Positions 51,141-59,535 of a DNA stretch of 64,000 nucleotides are shown in pieces. The notes under the pieces were generated by a model. It saw nothing but the letters and a program-made list of their open reading frames with translations, had not been told where the DNA came from and ran no database searches. The translations under genes and the position numbers were made by a program. Source of the DNA: Sphingomonas kyeonggiensis (GTDB lineage Bacteria > Pseudomonadota > Alphaproteobacteria > Sphingomonadales > Sphingomonadaceae); assembly GCF_014204495.1 (NCBI RefSeq), contig NZ_JACHLN010000003.1, positions 310,001 to 374,000 on the forward strand, read 5' to 3'. Position 1 is the first letter of the stretch; every line of letters begins with the position of its first letter.

Positions 51141-51875
51141 CTATGTGGCGAAGCTTTTGACCAGCGACCCGGCGACCAGCGCCCAGCCATCCACCAGCAC
51201 GAAGAAGATGATCTTCATCGGCAGGGATATCGTTGGTGGCGGTAGCATCATCATGCCCATCGCCATCAGCACCGCCGACACCGCCAGGTCGATGACCAGG
51301 AACGGCAGCAGCAGAAGGAAACCGATCTCGAAGGCGCGGCGCAGCTCGGAGATCATGAAGGCCGGCGCCAGCGTCGTCAGCGGGGTCTCGGCGCGGTTCT
51401 GGATCGGCTTGCCGCCCAGATCCGCGAACAGCTTGAGATCGCCGTCGCGCACCTGGCTGAGCATGAACTTCTTGAAGGGCTCGGCGGTGCGCTCGAACGC
51501 GACCTGCTCGGTGATCTGACCCTTGGTGTAGGGATCGACGCCCTGCTCCCACGCCTTGTTGAAGGTGGGGGCCATGACGAAGAAGCTGAGGAACAGCGCC
51601 AGGCTGATAATCACGGGGTTGGGCGGCACGCCGGGCGCGCCGATACCGGTGCGCAGCAGCGAGAGCGCGACCACCATGCGGGTGAAGCTGGTGACGGTCA
51701 TCAGCAGGCCTGGGGCCAGGCTGAGCACCGTCAGCATCAGCACCAGCTGGATCGCCTTGGCCGAGAGCGCGCCGTCAGCGCCGCCGATGTTGATCGTCGT
51801 GCCCTTGGACTGGGCATACGCCTCAGCCGGCATGAGGATCAGGGCGGCGACCGCCGCCGCGAGGATCTTATGCAT
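51141..51875 (-). CDS. fliP: Flagellar export gate protein FliP
   Basis: Encodes 244 residues from MHKILAAAVAALILMPAEAYAQ, a signal peptide typical of FliP. It has four membrane helices and the family signature SLAPGLLMTVTSFTRMVVALSLLRTGIGAPGVPPNPVIISLALFLSFFVMAP and ISELRRAFEIGFLLLLPFLVIDLAVSAVLMAMGMMMLPP. FliP with FliQ and FliR forms the export gate core. Overlaps fliO by eight bases. Confidence 0.97.
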   Translation of the reverse strand: MHKILAAAVAALILMPAEAYAQSKGTTINIGGADGALSAKAIQLVLMLTVLSLAPGLLMTVTSFTRMVVALSLLRTGIGAPGVPPNPVIISLALFLSFFVMAPTFNKAWEQGVDPYTKGQITEQVAFERTAEPFKKFMLSQVRDGDLKLFADLGGKPIQNRAETPLTTLAPAFMISELRRAFEIGFLLLLPFLVIDLAVSAVLMAMGMMMLPPPTISLPMKIIFFVLVDGWALVAGSLVKSFAT

Positions 51876-52458
51876 CGATCGCGGCCCGGACCGCTGCGCG
51901 GTTCCACCGCGTGGTGTTGCGCGGCTCGCGGACGCGCTTGGGCGGACGCTGGGCCGACGGCGTGCAGGCTGCAACCACCGTGGGCGAGGCGACCTTGGCG
52001 GCAGCGCGCTTGGCCGGGCGCTTCGGCAGCTCGATCGACTTGGGCAGCTCGATCAGCTTCGAAATCTCGGGAAGCTTGGGCAGCTCGACACGATCGACAA
52101 GCTTGGCGAAGTTGCCGCGCAGCGCGGCGAGATCCTCGGCCAGGTTGGCGGCCGGCACCGGCTCCGCGGCGACTTCCGGCTCGGCCGGCTCGGGCGCGGC
52201 GATGCCGGTCTCGATCGTCGACTGGCCCTCGGGGCCGAACATCACGAGATGCTCCATCCCGTCACGGCGGATCAGCGCGACCGAGCGCTTGCCGTCGACC
52301 GAAAGCCGCTCGACGATCTCGATACGCTTGCGGCGCGAGCTGCTCACGCGGCCGGGCAGCTTCACGTCATAGCGCTTCACGAACCACAGCGCGCCGGCGA
52401 GCATGCCGAGCACCATTCCGAGCGCACCGATGGTGCGCAGCATCGACAGGATATCCAT
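51868..52458 (-). CDS. fliO: Flagellar export assembly protein FliO
   Basis: Encodes 196 residues. One membrane helix (IGALGMVLGMLAGALWFV) is followed by the FliO core RIEIVERLSVDGKRSVALIRRDGMEHLVMFGPEGQSTIETGI. The C-terminal third is a Pro/Lys-rich tail containing repeats of ELPK (VELPKLPEISKLIELPKSIELPK). FliO helps to stabilise FliP. One-base overlap with fliN. Confidence 0.85.
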   Translation of the reverse strand: MDILSMLRTIGALGMVLGMLAGALWFVKRYDVKLPGRVSSSRRKRIEIVERLSVDGKRSVALIRRDGMEHLVMFGPEGQSTIETGIAAPEPAEPEVAAEPVPAANLAEDLAALRGNFAKLVDRVELPKLPEISKLIELPKSIELPKRPAKRAAAKVASPTVVAACTPSAQRPPKRVREPRNTTRWNRAAVRAAIDA

Positions 52459-52694
52459 CAGTGGCGCTGCTTCTTCACGAGCTCGGTGATCTCGAGCGAC
52501 ATCACTTCGCCGTCGACCAGGACGACGCCCTTCGCGACGAGTTCGTCATTCACATATACGAGCGAGGGATCATCCTGGCTGCTTTCCAGCGGGATCATCG
52601 CGCCACGGCTCATCTGCAGGACCTGGCGGATCGGCACATTGGCCGAGCCCAGCACGATCGACATATCGACCATAATTCCGTCGAGCACTGACAT
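52458..52694 (-). CDS. fliN: Flagellar switch protein FliN
   Basis: Encodes 78 residues, consisting of just the SpoA/C-ring domain: MVDMSIVLGSANVPIRQVLQMSRGAMIPLESSQDDPSLVYVNDELVAKGVVLVDGEVMSLEITELV. The usual N-terminal extension is absent, as in several alphaproteobacteria. FliN forms the lower C-ring. First gene of fliN-O-P; a CCTATAA element lies 22 bases before the ATG. Confidence 0.93.
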   Translation of the reverse strand: MSVLDGIMVDMSIVLGSANVPIRQVLQMSRGAMIPLESSQDDPSLVYVNDELVAKGVVLVDGEVMSLEITELVKKQRH

Positions 52695-52715
52695 GCGTGT
52701 TCCTTTCTGGATGAC

Positions 52716-52770
52716 TTATAGGAACCTTTTTTCCGCGCTCGGCGCCCGGCCCGGCAATTTTTGCCTACAA
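52716..52770. promoter_or_regulatory. Divergent fliN/flgC promoter-like region
   Basis: On the minus strand CCTATAA (52722-52716) is preceded by GCGCGGAAAAAAGGTT. On the plus strand CGGCAATTTTTGCCTACAA (52752-52770) holds GGCA, seven bases, CCTACAA, 41 bases before flgC. This second sequence is shared almost exactly with the flgI upstream region (CGGCACTTTTTGCCTAC). Confidence 0.55.
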
Positions 52771-52811
52771 TGGAGGAAACGGCCCATCGGGGGCTGGCTG
52801 GAAGGACGACC

Positions 52812-53219
52812 ATGGACCTCAAGACCTCGCTCGGCATCTCCGCCTCGGGCCTGCGCGCACAGTCGCTGCGCATGCGCGTGATCGCGGAAAATCTGGCGAA
52901 CCAGGACTCGGTTTCGGACACCCCGGGCGGCGATCCCTATCGCCGCCGCGTCGCCAGCTTCAAGGCCGAGATCGATCGCTCGACCGGCGGCATGGGCGTG
53001 AAGGTCAAGTCGATCGAGAACGACAAGTCCGATTTCACCAAGGTCTATCAGCCGGGCCACCCGGCCGCGGACAAGGACGGCTATGTCCTCAAGCCCAATG
53101 TCAACGGCCTGATCGAAACGGCCGACATGAAGGCTGCACAGCGCAGCTACGAAGCCAATCTCAATGCCATCGAGGCCGCGAAGAGCCTGACGATGCGCAC
53201 CATCGATCTCCTCAAGTAA
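52812..53219 (+). CDS. flgC: Flagellar basal-body rod protein FlgC
   Basis: Encodes 135 residues from MDLKTSLGISASGLRAQSLRMRVIAENLANQDS, the rod-protein N-terminus. The C-terminus NVNGLIETADMKAAQRSYEANLNAIEAAKSLTMRTIDLL is typical of FlgC. Note that flgB is not upstream but lies at 60188-60601 on the other strand. Heads flgC-fliE-fliQ-fliR-flhB. Confidence 0.95.
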   Translation: MDLKTSLGISASGLRAQSLRMRVIAENLANQDSVSDTPGGDPYRRRVASFKAEIDRSTGGMGVKVKSIENDKSDFTKVYQPGHPAADKDGYVLKPNVNGLIETADMKAAQRSYEANLNAIEAAKSLTMRTIDLLK

Positions 53220-53231
53220 AGGATACCCGGA

Positions 53232-53549
53232 ATGTCCATCGGAGCACTTGATGCGATGTCGGCCTATGGCCGCGTCGCAGGCCTTGGCGGTACCAACAGC
53301 AAGACCGACCCGATCAAGACCGGCGGCAGTGCCGGCGGCTTCGGCGCAATGGTCGAGGACATGGTCACCGGCACGGCCGACCAGCTGCGCACCGCCGAGA
53401 AGGCGTCGGCCCAGCAGGTTGCCGGCAAGGGCGACCTGATCGACGTCGTCACCGCGATCGGCGCCGCCGAGACCGCGCTCGACACCATGGTCGCCGTGCG
53501 CGACCGCGTGGTGAACGCCTATTCCGACATCATGCGGATGCAGATCTAA
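53232..53549 (+). CDS. fliE: Flagellar hook-basal body complex protein FliE
   Basis: Encodes 105 residues with GGFGAMVEDMVTGTADQLRTAEKASAQQVAGKGDLIDVVTAIGAAETALDTMVAVRDRVVNAYSDIMRMQI, the FliE C-terminal helices. FliE joins the MS ring to the rod. Twelve bases after flgC. Confidence 0.95.
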   Translation: MSIGALDAMSAYGRVAGLGGTNSKTDPIKTGGSAGGFGAMVEDMVTGTADQLRTAEKASAQQVAGKGDLIDVVTAIGAAETALDTMVAVRDRVVNAYSDIMRMQI

Positions 53550-53554
53550 CCGCG

Positions 53555-53821
53555 ATGCTGCCGTCGCAGGTCCTTGCGCTGGCGCAGAGTGCGCTGATGC
53601 TGGTGCTCACCATCGCAGGTCCGCTGCTGCTGACCTCGCTGATCGTGGGCACCGTCATCGGCCTGCTCCAGGCGCTGACGCAGATCCAGGAAACGACACT
53701 CACCTTCGTCCCAAAACTGCTGGCGATGGGACTGGTGCTGCTGTTGATGCTCCCGACGATCGGCGCGGCGCTGAGTGACTTCATGACCAAGATCAGCGGC
53801 ATGATCGTGACCGGCGGATGA
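53555..53821 (+). CDS. fliQ: Flagellar export gate protein FliQ
   Basis: Encodes 88 residues with two membrane helices (LMLVLTIAGPLLLTSLIVGTVIGLLQALTQIQETTLTFVPKLLAMGLVLLLM), the FliQ signature. It overlaps fliR by four bases. Confidence 0.96.
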   Translation: MLPSQVLALAQSALMLVLTIAGPLLLTSLIVGTVIGLLQALTQIQETTLTFVPKLLAMGLVLLLMLPTIGAALSDFMTKISGMIVTGG

Positions 53822-54576
53822 CCCTGCCCCCCGATATTGCCCTGCAGGCCTCGGCCTTCTTCATCGTCTTCGCCCGCGTGGGCGCGGTACTGATGCTGCT
53901 CCCGGTGTTCGGCGACGATGCGATCCCGGGCCGCATCCGGCTGATGATCGCCTTCGGGCTCTCGGCCACCATGTACGGCCTGGTCGGCGCCCCTGCCCGC
54001 GTCGCGGTCGAGGCCGGCGCCGCCCTGCCCGCCGTGCTCGTCGCCGAGCTGATGACCGGCCTGGCCATGGGCATGATCGTCAAGATCCTGTTCTTCTCGG
54101 TCTCGATGGCGGGATCGATCATCTCCACCCAGATCGGCTTGTCCTCCGCGGTGATCTTCGATCCCGCGCAGAGCGGCAGCGCGCCGATGCTCTCCAAGTT
54201 CGTCGCCATGGCGGCGGCGCTGGTCTGCATGGGCATGCAGGTCCACCATCTCTGGCTCGGCGCGATCGTCCACAGCTACCAGAGCTTCCCGGTCGGCGGC
54301 CTGCCGCCGGCGCATGACTTCGCGATGCTCGCGGTCGAGGCGATCACCCGCTCGATGACGCTCGGGCTCAGCCTGGCCGCGCCCCTCCTCATCTACGGCA
54401 TCGTCTTCAACGTCGCGCTCGGCCTCGCCGCGCGCGTCGCCCCGGCGATCCAGGTCTTCTTCATCGCCCAGCCGCTCAACCTGCTGCTCGGCATCAGCCT
54501 GGCCGCGGCCACGCTCGGCACCATGCTCACCTTCTTCGCCCGCGCCATGGGCGATGCGATGCAGGGAGGCTGGTGA
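53818..54576 (+). CDS. fliR: Flagellar export gate protein FliR
   Basis: Encodes 252 residues with about six membrane helices. Family features include FFIVFARVGAVLMLLPVFGDDAIPGRIRLMIAFGLS, GMIVKILFFSVSMAGSIISTQIGLSSA and FFIAQPLNLLLGISL. It completes the FliP-FliQ-FliR gate. TGATG-type overlap with flhB. Confidence 0.96.
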   Translation: MTLPPDIALQASAFFIVFARVGAVLMLLPVFGDDAIPGRIRLMIAFGLSATMYGLVGAPARVAVEAGAALPAVLVAELMTGLAMGMIVKILFFSVSMAGSIISTQIGLSSAVIFDPAQSGSAPMLSKFVAMAAALVCMGMQVHHLWLGAIVHSYQSFPVGGLPPAHDFAMLAVEAITRSMTLGLSLAAPLLIYGIVFNVALGLAARVAPAIQVFFIAQPLNLLLGISLAAATLGTMLTFFARAMGDAMQGGW

Positions 54577-55646
54577 TGTCGGGCGATACGGACCAGGACG
54601 ACAAGACACACGACCCTACAGACAAGAAGCTGGAGGACGCCCGCGAGAAGGGCGACGTGCCGATGGCCCCCGAGATGAAGCATGCCGCGATCTTCATCGG
54701 CATGCTCGTCGTCATGGGCGGGCTCGGCACCTATACCATGCAGTTGATGGGCAATCTGTTCGTGCGGCTATGGGGCAGCGCCGACGATTTCCGGATGGAG
54801 CCGCAGGGCGCCGAGGACTTCGCGACTGGCGTGCTGAGCGCCACCGCGACCGCGCTGATGCCGGTGCTCGGCACGCTGTTCGCCATCGCGCTGATCGGCG
54901 GCATCCTCCAGGGCCGGCCGATGATCAGCTGGAGCCGGGTCAAGCCCAAATGGTCCAAGCTCAACCCGGCCAGCGGCGCCAAGCGGATGTTCGGCAAGCA
55001 GGCGCTGGTCGAATACGCCAAGACCGTCGCCAAGCTCTGCCTGGTCGGCGGCGTGGCGGCATATCTGGCATGGCCCCATGCCGCCACCGTCGACTCCATG
55101 GTCGGCGCGGACCTGCAGGAAGTGGGCAGCGCCACGCACGGCATCGTCTATTCGATGCTGCGCCCGATCGCGATGCTGGTCGGCGCGCTCGCCTTGTTCG
55201 ATTTCGTCTGGCAGCGCCGCGCGTTCCTCAAGCGGATGCGCATGAGCCTCCAGGAGATCAAGGACGAGCACAAGCAGAGCGAAGGCGATCCGCACATCAA
55301 GGCGAAGATCCGCCAGATCCAGATGCAGCGCTCGCGCAACCGCATGATGCAGAACGTGCCCAAGGCGAGCGTGGTGATCACCAACCCGACCCACTATGCG
55401 GTCGCGCTGCAATATGATCACGGCCAGATGGCGGCGCCGGTGGTAGTGGCCAAGGGCGTCGACGCGATCGCGCTCAAGATCCGCGAGATCGCGACCGAGA
55501 ACAATATCCCGTTGGTCGAGAACCGCCCCCTTGCCCGCGCGCTCTATGCCAATGCCGAACTGGATCACCCGATCCCGGTCGAGCATTATGCCGCCGTGGC
55601 GGAAGTCATCAGCTACGTCCTGAAGATCGCGAAGAAGCGCGCCTGA
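54576..55646 (+). CDS. flhB: Flagellar export substrate-specificity switch protein FlhB
   Basis: Encodes 356 residues from ATG 54576 (GGGAGG upstream). N-terminal QDDKTHDPTDKKLEDAREKGDVPMAPEM is the FlhB signature. Four membrane segments follow, then the cytoplasmic domain with the autocleavage motif at Asn270-Pro271-Thr-His (VVITNPTHYAVAL). Self-cleavage switches export from hook to filament proteins. Last gene of its operon. Confidence 0.97.
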   Translation: MSGDTDQDDKTHDPTDKKLEDAREKGDVPMAPEMKHAAIFIGMLVVMGGLGTYTMQLMGNLFVRLWGSADDFRMEPQGAEDFATGVLSATATALMPVLGTLFAIALIGGILQGRPMISWSRVKPKWSKLNPASGAKRMFGKQALVEYAKTVAKLCLVGGVAAYLAWPHAATVDSMVGADLQEVGSATHGIVYSMLRPIAMLVGALALFDFVWQRRAFLKRMRMSLQEIKDEHKQSEGDPHIKAKIRQIQMQRSRNRMMQNVPKASVVITNPTHYAVALQYDHGQMAAPVVVAKGVDAIALKIREIATENNIPLVENRPLARALYANAELDHPIPVEHYAAVAEVISYVLKIAKKRA

Positions 55647-55677
55647 GCGCCACTTCCCCGCGATCGTTCAGAGTCCG

Positions 55678-56979
55678 TCAGAACTTCAGGCGCGCACCTG
55701 CCGTGAGCACCACGGCGCTGGCGTTGCGCAGTTCGCCATCGGTGAGGATCGGCGTCTGCGCGGCAGTGCCGGCATAAGCCGCGGTAACGCGGTCGATCGG
55801 TGCGTCGGCGAAGCTGACATAATTGGCCGCGAGATCGAGCGAGAGCTTCTTGCTCGCCGCATAGCTGCCGCCGACGCCGAAGTTCCAGCGATCCGAATCC
55901 GGCACGCGGGCGTCACGCTCGGTATCCTGGGTCGGCGTGGTCGCGCGCTGGACGCCGGCGCGCAGCGTCACCTTGGGCGACACCGCATAGTCGACGCCGC
56001 CGGCATAGCTCCAGCTGGTGCGATAATTCTCCGGAAGCACGGCGTTGACCGGCGCGCCGAGGCGGATCGCATCGAACTTGTCCCAGCCATAGCGGATGAC
56101 CTGGGCATTGAGGGTCAGCTTGTCCGTCGCCGCGAAGCGGGCGCCGGCAATCGCCTGGGACGGCGTGTAGAACTTCGCCTCGATGCCCGAGAGCGCCATG
56201 TTCGACGTCGCGAGCGGGCCGACCAGGCCGGAGACGGTCAGGTCACCCTTCAGCGTGTGCTCGATCGCCGACTTGTAGCTGAGGCCCAGGGTGAAGCGGT
56301 TGGAGTGGAGCTGCACGCCGGCGGTCCAGCCGAAGTCCCAGCCATCGCCCTTCAGTTCCTGGCGGCCGTCCGGCAGCGTCGCGGCGAGGTTCGGCAGCGC
56401 GTTGCTCAGGCTGGCATCGGTGTATTCGATGTTGAGGCCGGCGCCGACGCGCAGCCAGTCGGTCACTGCCACGCCGATGCTCGGCTGGATGTCGATGGTG
56501 CGCAGCTTGGTCTTGTCGGCGCTGTAGCGCGCCCAGCTGTCCGACGGATAATCGGTGGTGAAGCTGTAGGGCGAGGTGATCGACACGCCGAGCGCGATGC
56601 GATCGTTGAGCGGCACGGCGATCGCGCCCGAGGGCAGCACGCCGTTGTTGATCGGGTTGCGGGTGATGCCGTTGCCGCCGACCGGCGCGGCGGGCTGGCC
56701 CGGGCGGACGATCAGCGTGCCGCTGTCGACGACTTCGCCGCGCGGCAGGATGACGGAAGCGGAGATGGTGCCATCGCCATTCTCGATGCCGCCGATCGAG
56801 GCGGGATTCCACCAGATCGAAGCCGAGCCGGTGTCGGCGGCCTCACCGGAGAAGGCGCGGCCGGCGGCGCGCGCGGACTGTTCCTGAAGGTAGAAGGCCT
56901 GGGCGTTGGCAGCCTGAGAGAAGCCGATCAGCGCGAACAGCGCGCCGCCGGTGGCAAGCGAAACCTTGTAGGGGGACAT
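55678..56979 (-). CDS. FadL/OmpP1-family outer-membrane protein
   Basis: Encodes 433 residues. Signal peptide ends ANAQ (residue 27). The mature N-terminus AFYLQEQSARAAGRAFSGEAADTGSASIWWNPASIGGI is the FadL hatch-type motif with NPA. The barrel contains SITSPYSFTTDYPSDSWARYSADKTKLRTIDIQPSIG and ends in ARLKF. FadL proteins take up long-chain fatty acids or other hydrophobic compounds. Its place inside a flagellar cluster is not explained. Confidence 0.92.
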   Translation of the reverse strand: MSPYKVSLATGGALFALIGFSQAANAQAFYLQEQSARAAGRAFSGEAADTGSASIWWNPASIGGIENGDGTISASVILPRGEVVDSGTLIVRPGQPAAPVGGNGITRNPINNGVLPSGAIAVPLNDRIALGVSITSPYSFTTDYPSDSWARYSADKTKLRTIDIQPSIGVAVTDWLRVGAGLNIEYTDASLSNALPNLAATLPDGRQELKGDGWDFGWTAGVQLHSNRFTLGLSYKSAIEHTLKGDLTVSGLVGPLATSNMALSGIEAKFYTPSQAIAGARFAATDKLTLNAQVIRYGWDKFDAIRLGAPVNAVLPENYRTSWSYAGGVDYAVSPKVTLRAGVQRATTPTQDTERDARVPDSDRWNFGVGGSYAASKKLSLDLAANYVSFADAPIDRVTAAYAGTAAQTPILTDGELRNASAVVLTAGARLKF

Positions 56980-57028
56980 TCGGGTAATCCTTGATACGCA
57001 GTACTGAACGGAAACTGGGAAACGCGCC

Positions 57029-57448
57029 TTAACGCACGCGGGTCCAGGTCTGGGTACGGCAGAAGGGCTTGAATACGCAGCCGCGCAGGTTGAGCTGGTC
57101 GTTGCCGGTCATCGTCACTTCGGCGCTATAGGTCTTGCCGTCCTCGGCATTGTAGATCTTGCCGCCATACCAGCCGGCGCCCTGCTGCTTGAAGCCCGAC
57201 AGGATCTGCAGGTTCATCAGCCGCCGGTTGCGCAGCGCCTTGTCGCTGTTCTGGGCATCGGCCAGGTTCGGATTGGTGCGCAGCTTGTCGGACGAGACGA
57301 TCTTGCCGCAGATCGACGTGCCGCAGCGCGCGATCTCCACGATTCCATTGTGCACGGGGGTCTTCCAGCGACCGACGACTGCGTCGCCGGACTGGGGTGC
57401 CGGGGCCGCTGCGACGGCGAGCCCCATAAGCAAAGCCAACATAGGCAT
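57029..57448 (-). CDS. DUF2147-family secreted protein
   Basis: Encodes 139 residues from the ATG at 57448, preceded by GAGGAGAGT, which fixes the start. A signal peptide (MPMLALLMGLAVAAAPAP) is followed by the DUF2147 pattern VVGRWKTPVHNGIVEIARCGTSICGKIVSSD, LQILSGFKQQGAGWYGGKIYNAEDGKTYSAEVTMTGNDQLNLRGCVFKPFCRTQTWTR. Four Cys could form disulfides. Function unknown. Confidence 0.88.
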   Translation of the reverse strand: MPMLALLMGLAVAAAPAPQSGDAVVGRWKTPVHNGIVEIARCGTSICGKIVSSDKLRTNPNLADAQNSDKALRNRRLMNLQILSGFKQQGAGWYGGKIYNAEDGKTYSAEVTMTGNDQLNLRGCVFKPFCRTQTWTRVR

Positions 57449-57626
57449 ACTCTCCTCGAGGGGTCTCCATGCCGGGCTCTGACGGCCGGTCATGGGTGAA
57501 ACGATCTCGCCCTTTTGAATGCGAAACCGTCGCCGCCTCCCTAGGTTCCAAAAACCGGGTATGCAAATGCGTTCGGATTTGAAACTGAAAAGTCGCCGAT
57601 GCCGTAGGGTAAATCCGGGCGTGAAA
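57449..57626. other. Upstream region of DUF2147 gene / 3' end of fliX
   Basis: About 180 bases. It has a lower GC stretch around 57530-57630 that could carry the promoter of the DUF2147 gene. No gene is supported here. Confidence 0.35.
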
Positions 57627-58049
57627 TCAGGCCTGAAGATCGAGTTTGGCCAGCTCGACTCGCACGCGCAGCTCGATATCGGACAGGATGGCCGCCAAAG
57701 CGGGATCGTCGCTGTGCTCGAAGGTCTCGGACCATTCGACGAGCGCCTGGAGCTTCGCCGGACTGACCACGCCGGCGATCAACTCGCGGTTAAGCTGGTC
57801 GAGCATGTCGACGCCGCGCTGGGCATCGACTGCCTGCTTGCGGCGGCGCTCGATCGCAGGATCGGCGGCGGCAAGCGTGACGAGCATCGCGACCGAGGGA
57901 TTGAGCGCCTGTGCGGCGTTGGTCCCCTGCGGAACGGGCGCAGGCGCGGCGGGCGCCTCGCCTTCTTTCACCGAGAAGCCGGACGCGACCTTGGGCAGCG
58001 CAGCCAGCAGGCTTTGCAGCATGGGTCCCTGGAGGTTCTCGATACGCAC
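57627..58049 (-). CDS. fliX: Class II flagellar assembly regulator FliX
   Basis: Encodes 140 residues from a GTG (MRIENLQGPMLQ). The C-terminal half MLDQLNRELIAGVVSPAKLQALVEWSETFEHSDDPALAAILSDIELRVRVELAKLDLQA matches FliX of Caulobacter, including the DDP.L..IL..IE.R..VELAK ending. FliX works with the activator FlbD to link flagellar assembly to late gene expression. No FlbD or RpoN gene is present here. Divergent from flgI. Confidence 0.82.
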   Translation of the reverse strand: MRIENLQGPMLQSLLAALPKVASGFSVKEGEAPAAPAPVPQGTNAAQALNPSVAMLVTLAAADPAIERRRKQAVDAQRGVDMLDQLNRELIAGVVSPAKLQALVEWSETFEHSDDPALAAILSDIELRVRVELAKLDLQA

Positions 58050-58058
58050 GAAATCTCG

Positions 58059-58096
58059 TCCTTCGGCACTTTTTGCCTACCTCTATCCTATAAGAG
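58059..58096 (+). promoter_or_regulatory. Promoter-like region of flgI operon
   Basis: CGGCACTTTTTGCCTAC, with GGCA, seven bases, CCTAC, followed eight bases later by a second CCTATAA at 58089-58095. The first element is nearly identical to that before flgC. The GG-to-GC distance is two bases shorter than a sigma-54 promoter. Confidence 0.5.
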
Positions 58097-58129
58097 AATT
58101 ATCGGAAATTTTCCACTCCCAGGGGTTAT

Positions 58130-59233
58130 ATGCTGCGCTACGCCGCTCCCATGATCGCCCTGCTGCTGAGCACGGCCATCGCACCGGCCGCAATGGCCCA
58201 GACGCGGATCAAGGACGTCGTCAACGTCGAGAACGTTCGCGACAACCAGCTCGTGGGCTATGGCCTGGTCGTCGGCCTGGCCGGCACCGGCGATCGCCTG
58301 CGCAACACGCCATTCACCGAGGAATCGATGCAGGCCATGCTCGAGCGCATGGGCGTGAACATCCGCGGCACCGAGATGAAGACGCAGAACGTCGCCGCCG
58401 TCTCGATCACCGCGACGATGCCGCCCTTCGCGCGCAACGGTTCGCATATCGACGTGCAGGTCTCCGCCCTTGGCGACGCGACCAGCCTGCAGGGCGGGAC
58501 GCTGATCGTCTCCTCGCTGCGCGGCCTCGACGGCGAGATCTACGCCGTCGCCCAGGGCAATGTCGCAGTCTCCGGCTTCAAGGGCCAAGGTGCCGCCGCC
58601 AGCGTCAGCCGCGGCGTGACCACCTCCGCCCGCATCGCCGGCGGCGCGATCATCGAGCGCGAAGTCCCCTATTCGCTCCAGTCGGCCACCGGCCTCAAGC
58701 TGGCGCTCAAGAACCCGGACTTCGCCACCGCCGACCGCATCGCCGCGGCGATCAACGCCAAATATCCGGGCAGCGCCACCGTGCTCGACCCCGCGACCGT
58801 GCAGCTCACCCCGGGCCCGAACTTCGTCGGCAACGTGATCGACCTGGTCACCCGCATCGGCGAGCTTTCGGTCAAGGTCGACCAGCCCGCCCGCGTCGTA
58901 ATCAACGAGGCATCGGGCACCGTGGTGATGAACGCCGATGTGCGGATCACGCCGGTGGCGATCGCCCAGGGCGGCCTGACCATCACCGTCACCGAGAGCC
59001 CGCAGGTGTCGCAGCCCGCACCGCTTTCGAACGGCCAGACCACCGTGGTGCCGCGCACCAACGTCCAGGTGGACGATGGCAACGGCGCCAGCCTGGCGCT
59101 GATCGACGGCGCCAGCCTGCAGACGCTGGTGAGCGGGCTCAACACGCTGGGCGTCAGCCCGCGCGACCTGATCACCATCCTTCAGGCGATCAAGACCGCC
59201 GGCGCCCTCCAGGCCGATATCGAGGTACAGTGA
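58130..59233 (+). CDS. flgI: Flagellar P-ring protein FlgI
   Basis: Encodes 367 residues. Signal peptide ends AMAQ. The FlgI signature is TRIKDVVNVENVRDNQLVGYGLVVGLAGTGDRLRNTPFTEESMQAMLERMGVNI, with TQNVAAVSITATMPPFARNGSHIDVQVSALGDATSLQGGTLIVSSL. It forms the periplasmic P ring around the rod. First gene of flgI-flgJ-like-flgN-like. Confidence 0.97.
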   Translation: MLRYAAPMIALLLSTAIAPAAMAQTRIKDVVNVENVRDNQLVGYGLVVGLAGTGDRLRNTPFTEESMQAMLERMGVNIRGTEMKTQNVAAVSITATMPPFARNGSHIDVQVSALGDATSLQGGTLIVSSLRGLDGEIYAVAQGNVAVSGFKGQGAAASVSRGVTTSARIAGGAIIEREVPYSLQSATGLKLALKNPDFATADRIAAAINAKYPGSATVLDPATVQLTPGPNFVGNVIDLVTRIGELSVKVDQPARVVINEASGTVVMNADVRITPVAIAQGGLTITVTESPQVSQPAPLSNGQTTVVPRTNVQVDDGNGASLALIDGASLQTLVSGLNTLGVSPRDLITILQAIKTAGALQADIEVQ

Positions 59234-59535
59234 TGCAGAACGTGACCAATGCGCCGGGGCCCCAGGTCCCGGCCACCACGAACAATCCCAAGCTCGACGC
59301 CAAGAACCGCGAGACCGCCAAGAATTTCGAAGCGGTGTTCCTCGGCCAGATGACCCAGCTGATGCTCGAAAGTGTCCAGCAGGGCGATGGCGAGTTCTCG
59401 GGCGGCCACGGCGAGGAGATGTTCCGCGGCATCATGGCGGAAAAGCTCGGCAATTCGATCGCCGAACGCGGTGGCATCGGCCTCGCGCCGGTCGTGCTCG
59501 ACCAGATCATCAAGCTTCAGGGGGGAAATAAGTAA
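59233..59535 (+). CDS. Rod-binding protein (FlgJ N-terminal domain)
   Basis: Encodes 100 residues; the ATG shares a base with the flgI stop. It contains the rod-binding domain AKNFEAVFLGQMTQLMLESVQQGDGEFSGGHGEEMFRGIMAEKLGNSIAERGGIGLAPVVLDQIIKLQ. The C-terminal peptidoglycan hydrolase domain of enterobacterial FlgJ is absent, as usual in alphaproteobacteria, so a separate muramidase (SltF-like) is expected elsewhere. Confidence 0.9.
   Translation: MQNVTNAPGPQVPATTNNPKLDAKNRETAKNFEAVFLGQMTQLMLESVQQGDGEFSGGHGEEMFRGIMAEKLGNSIAERGGIGLAPVVLDQIIKLQGGNK

Noticed and set aside
58059..58078. Sigma-54 promoter before flgI (GGCACTTTTTGC)
   Set aside because: The GG and GC dinucleotides are eight bases apart instead of ten; the same short spacing occurs before flgC, so it is not treated as a sigma-54 site.
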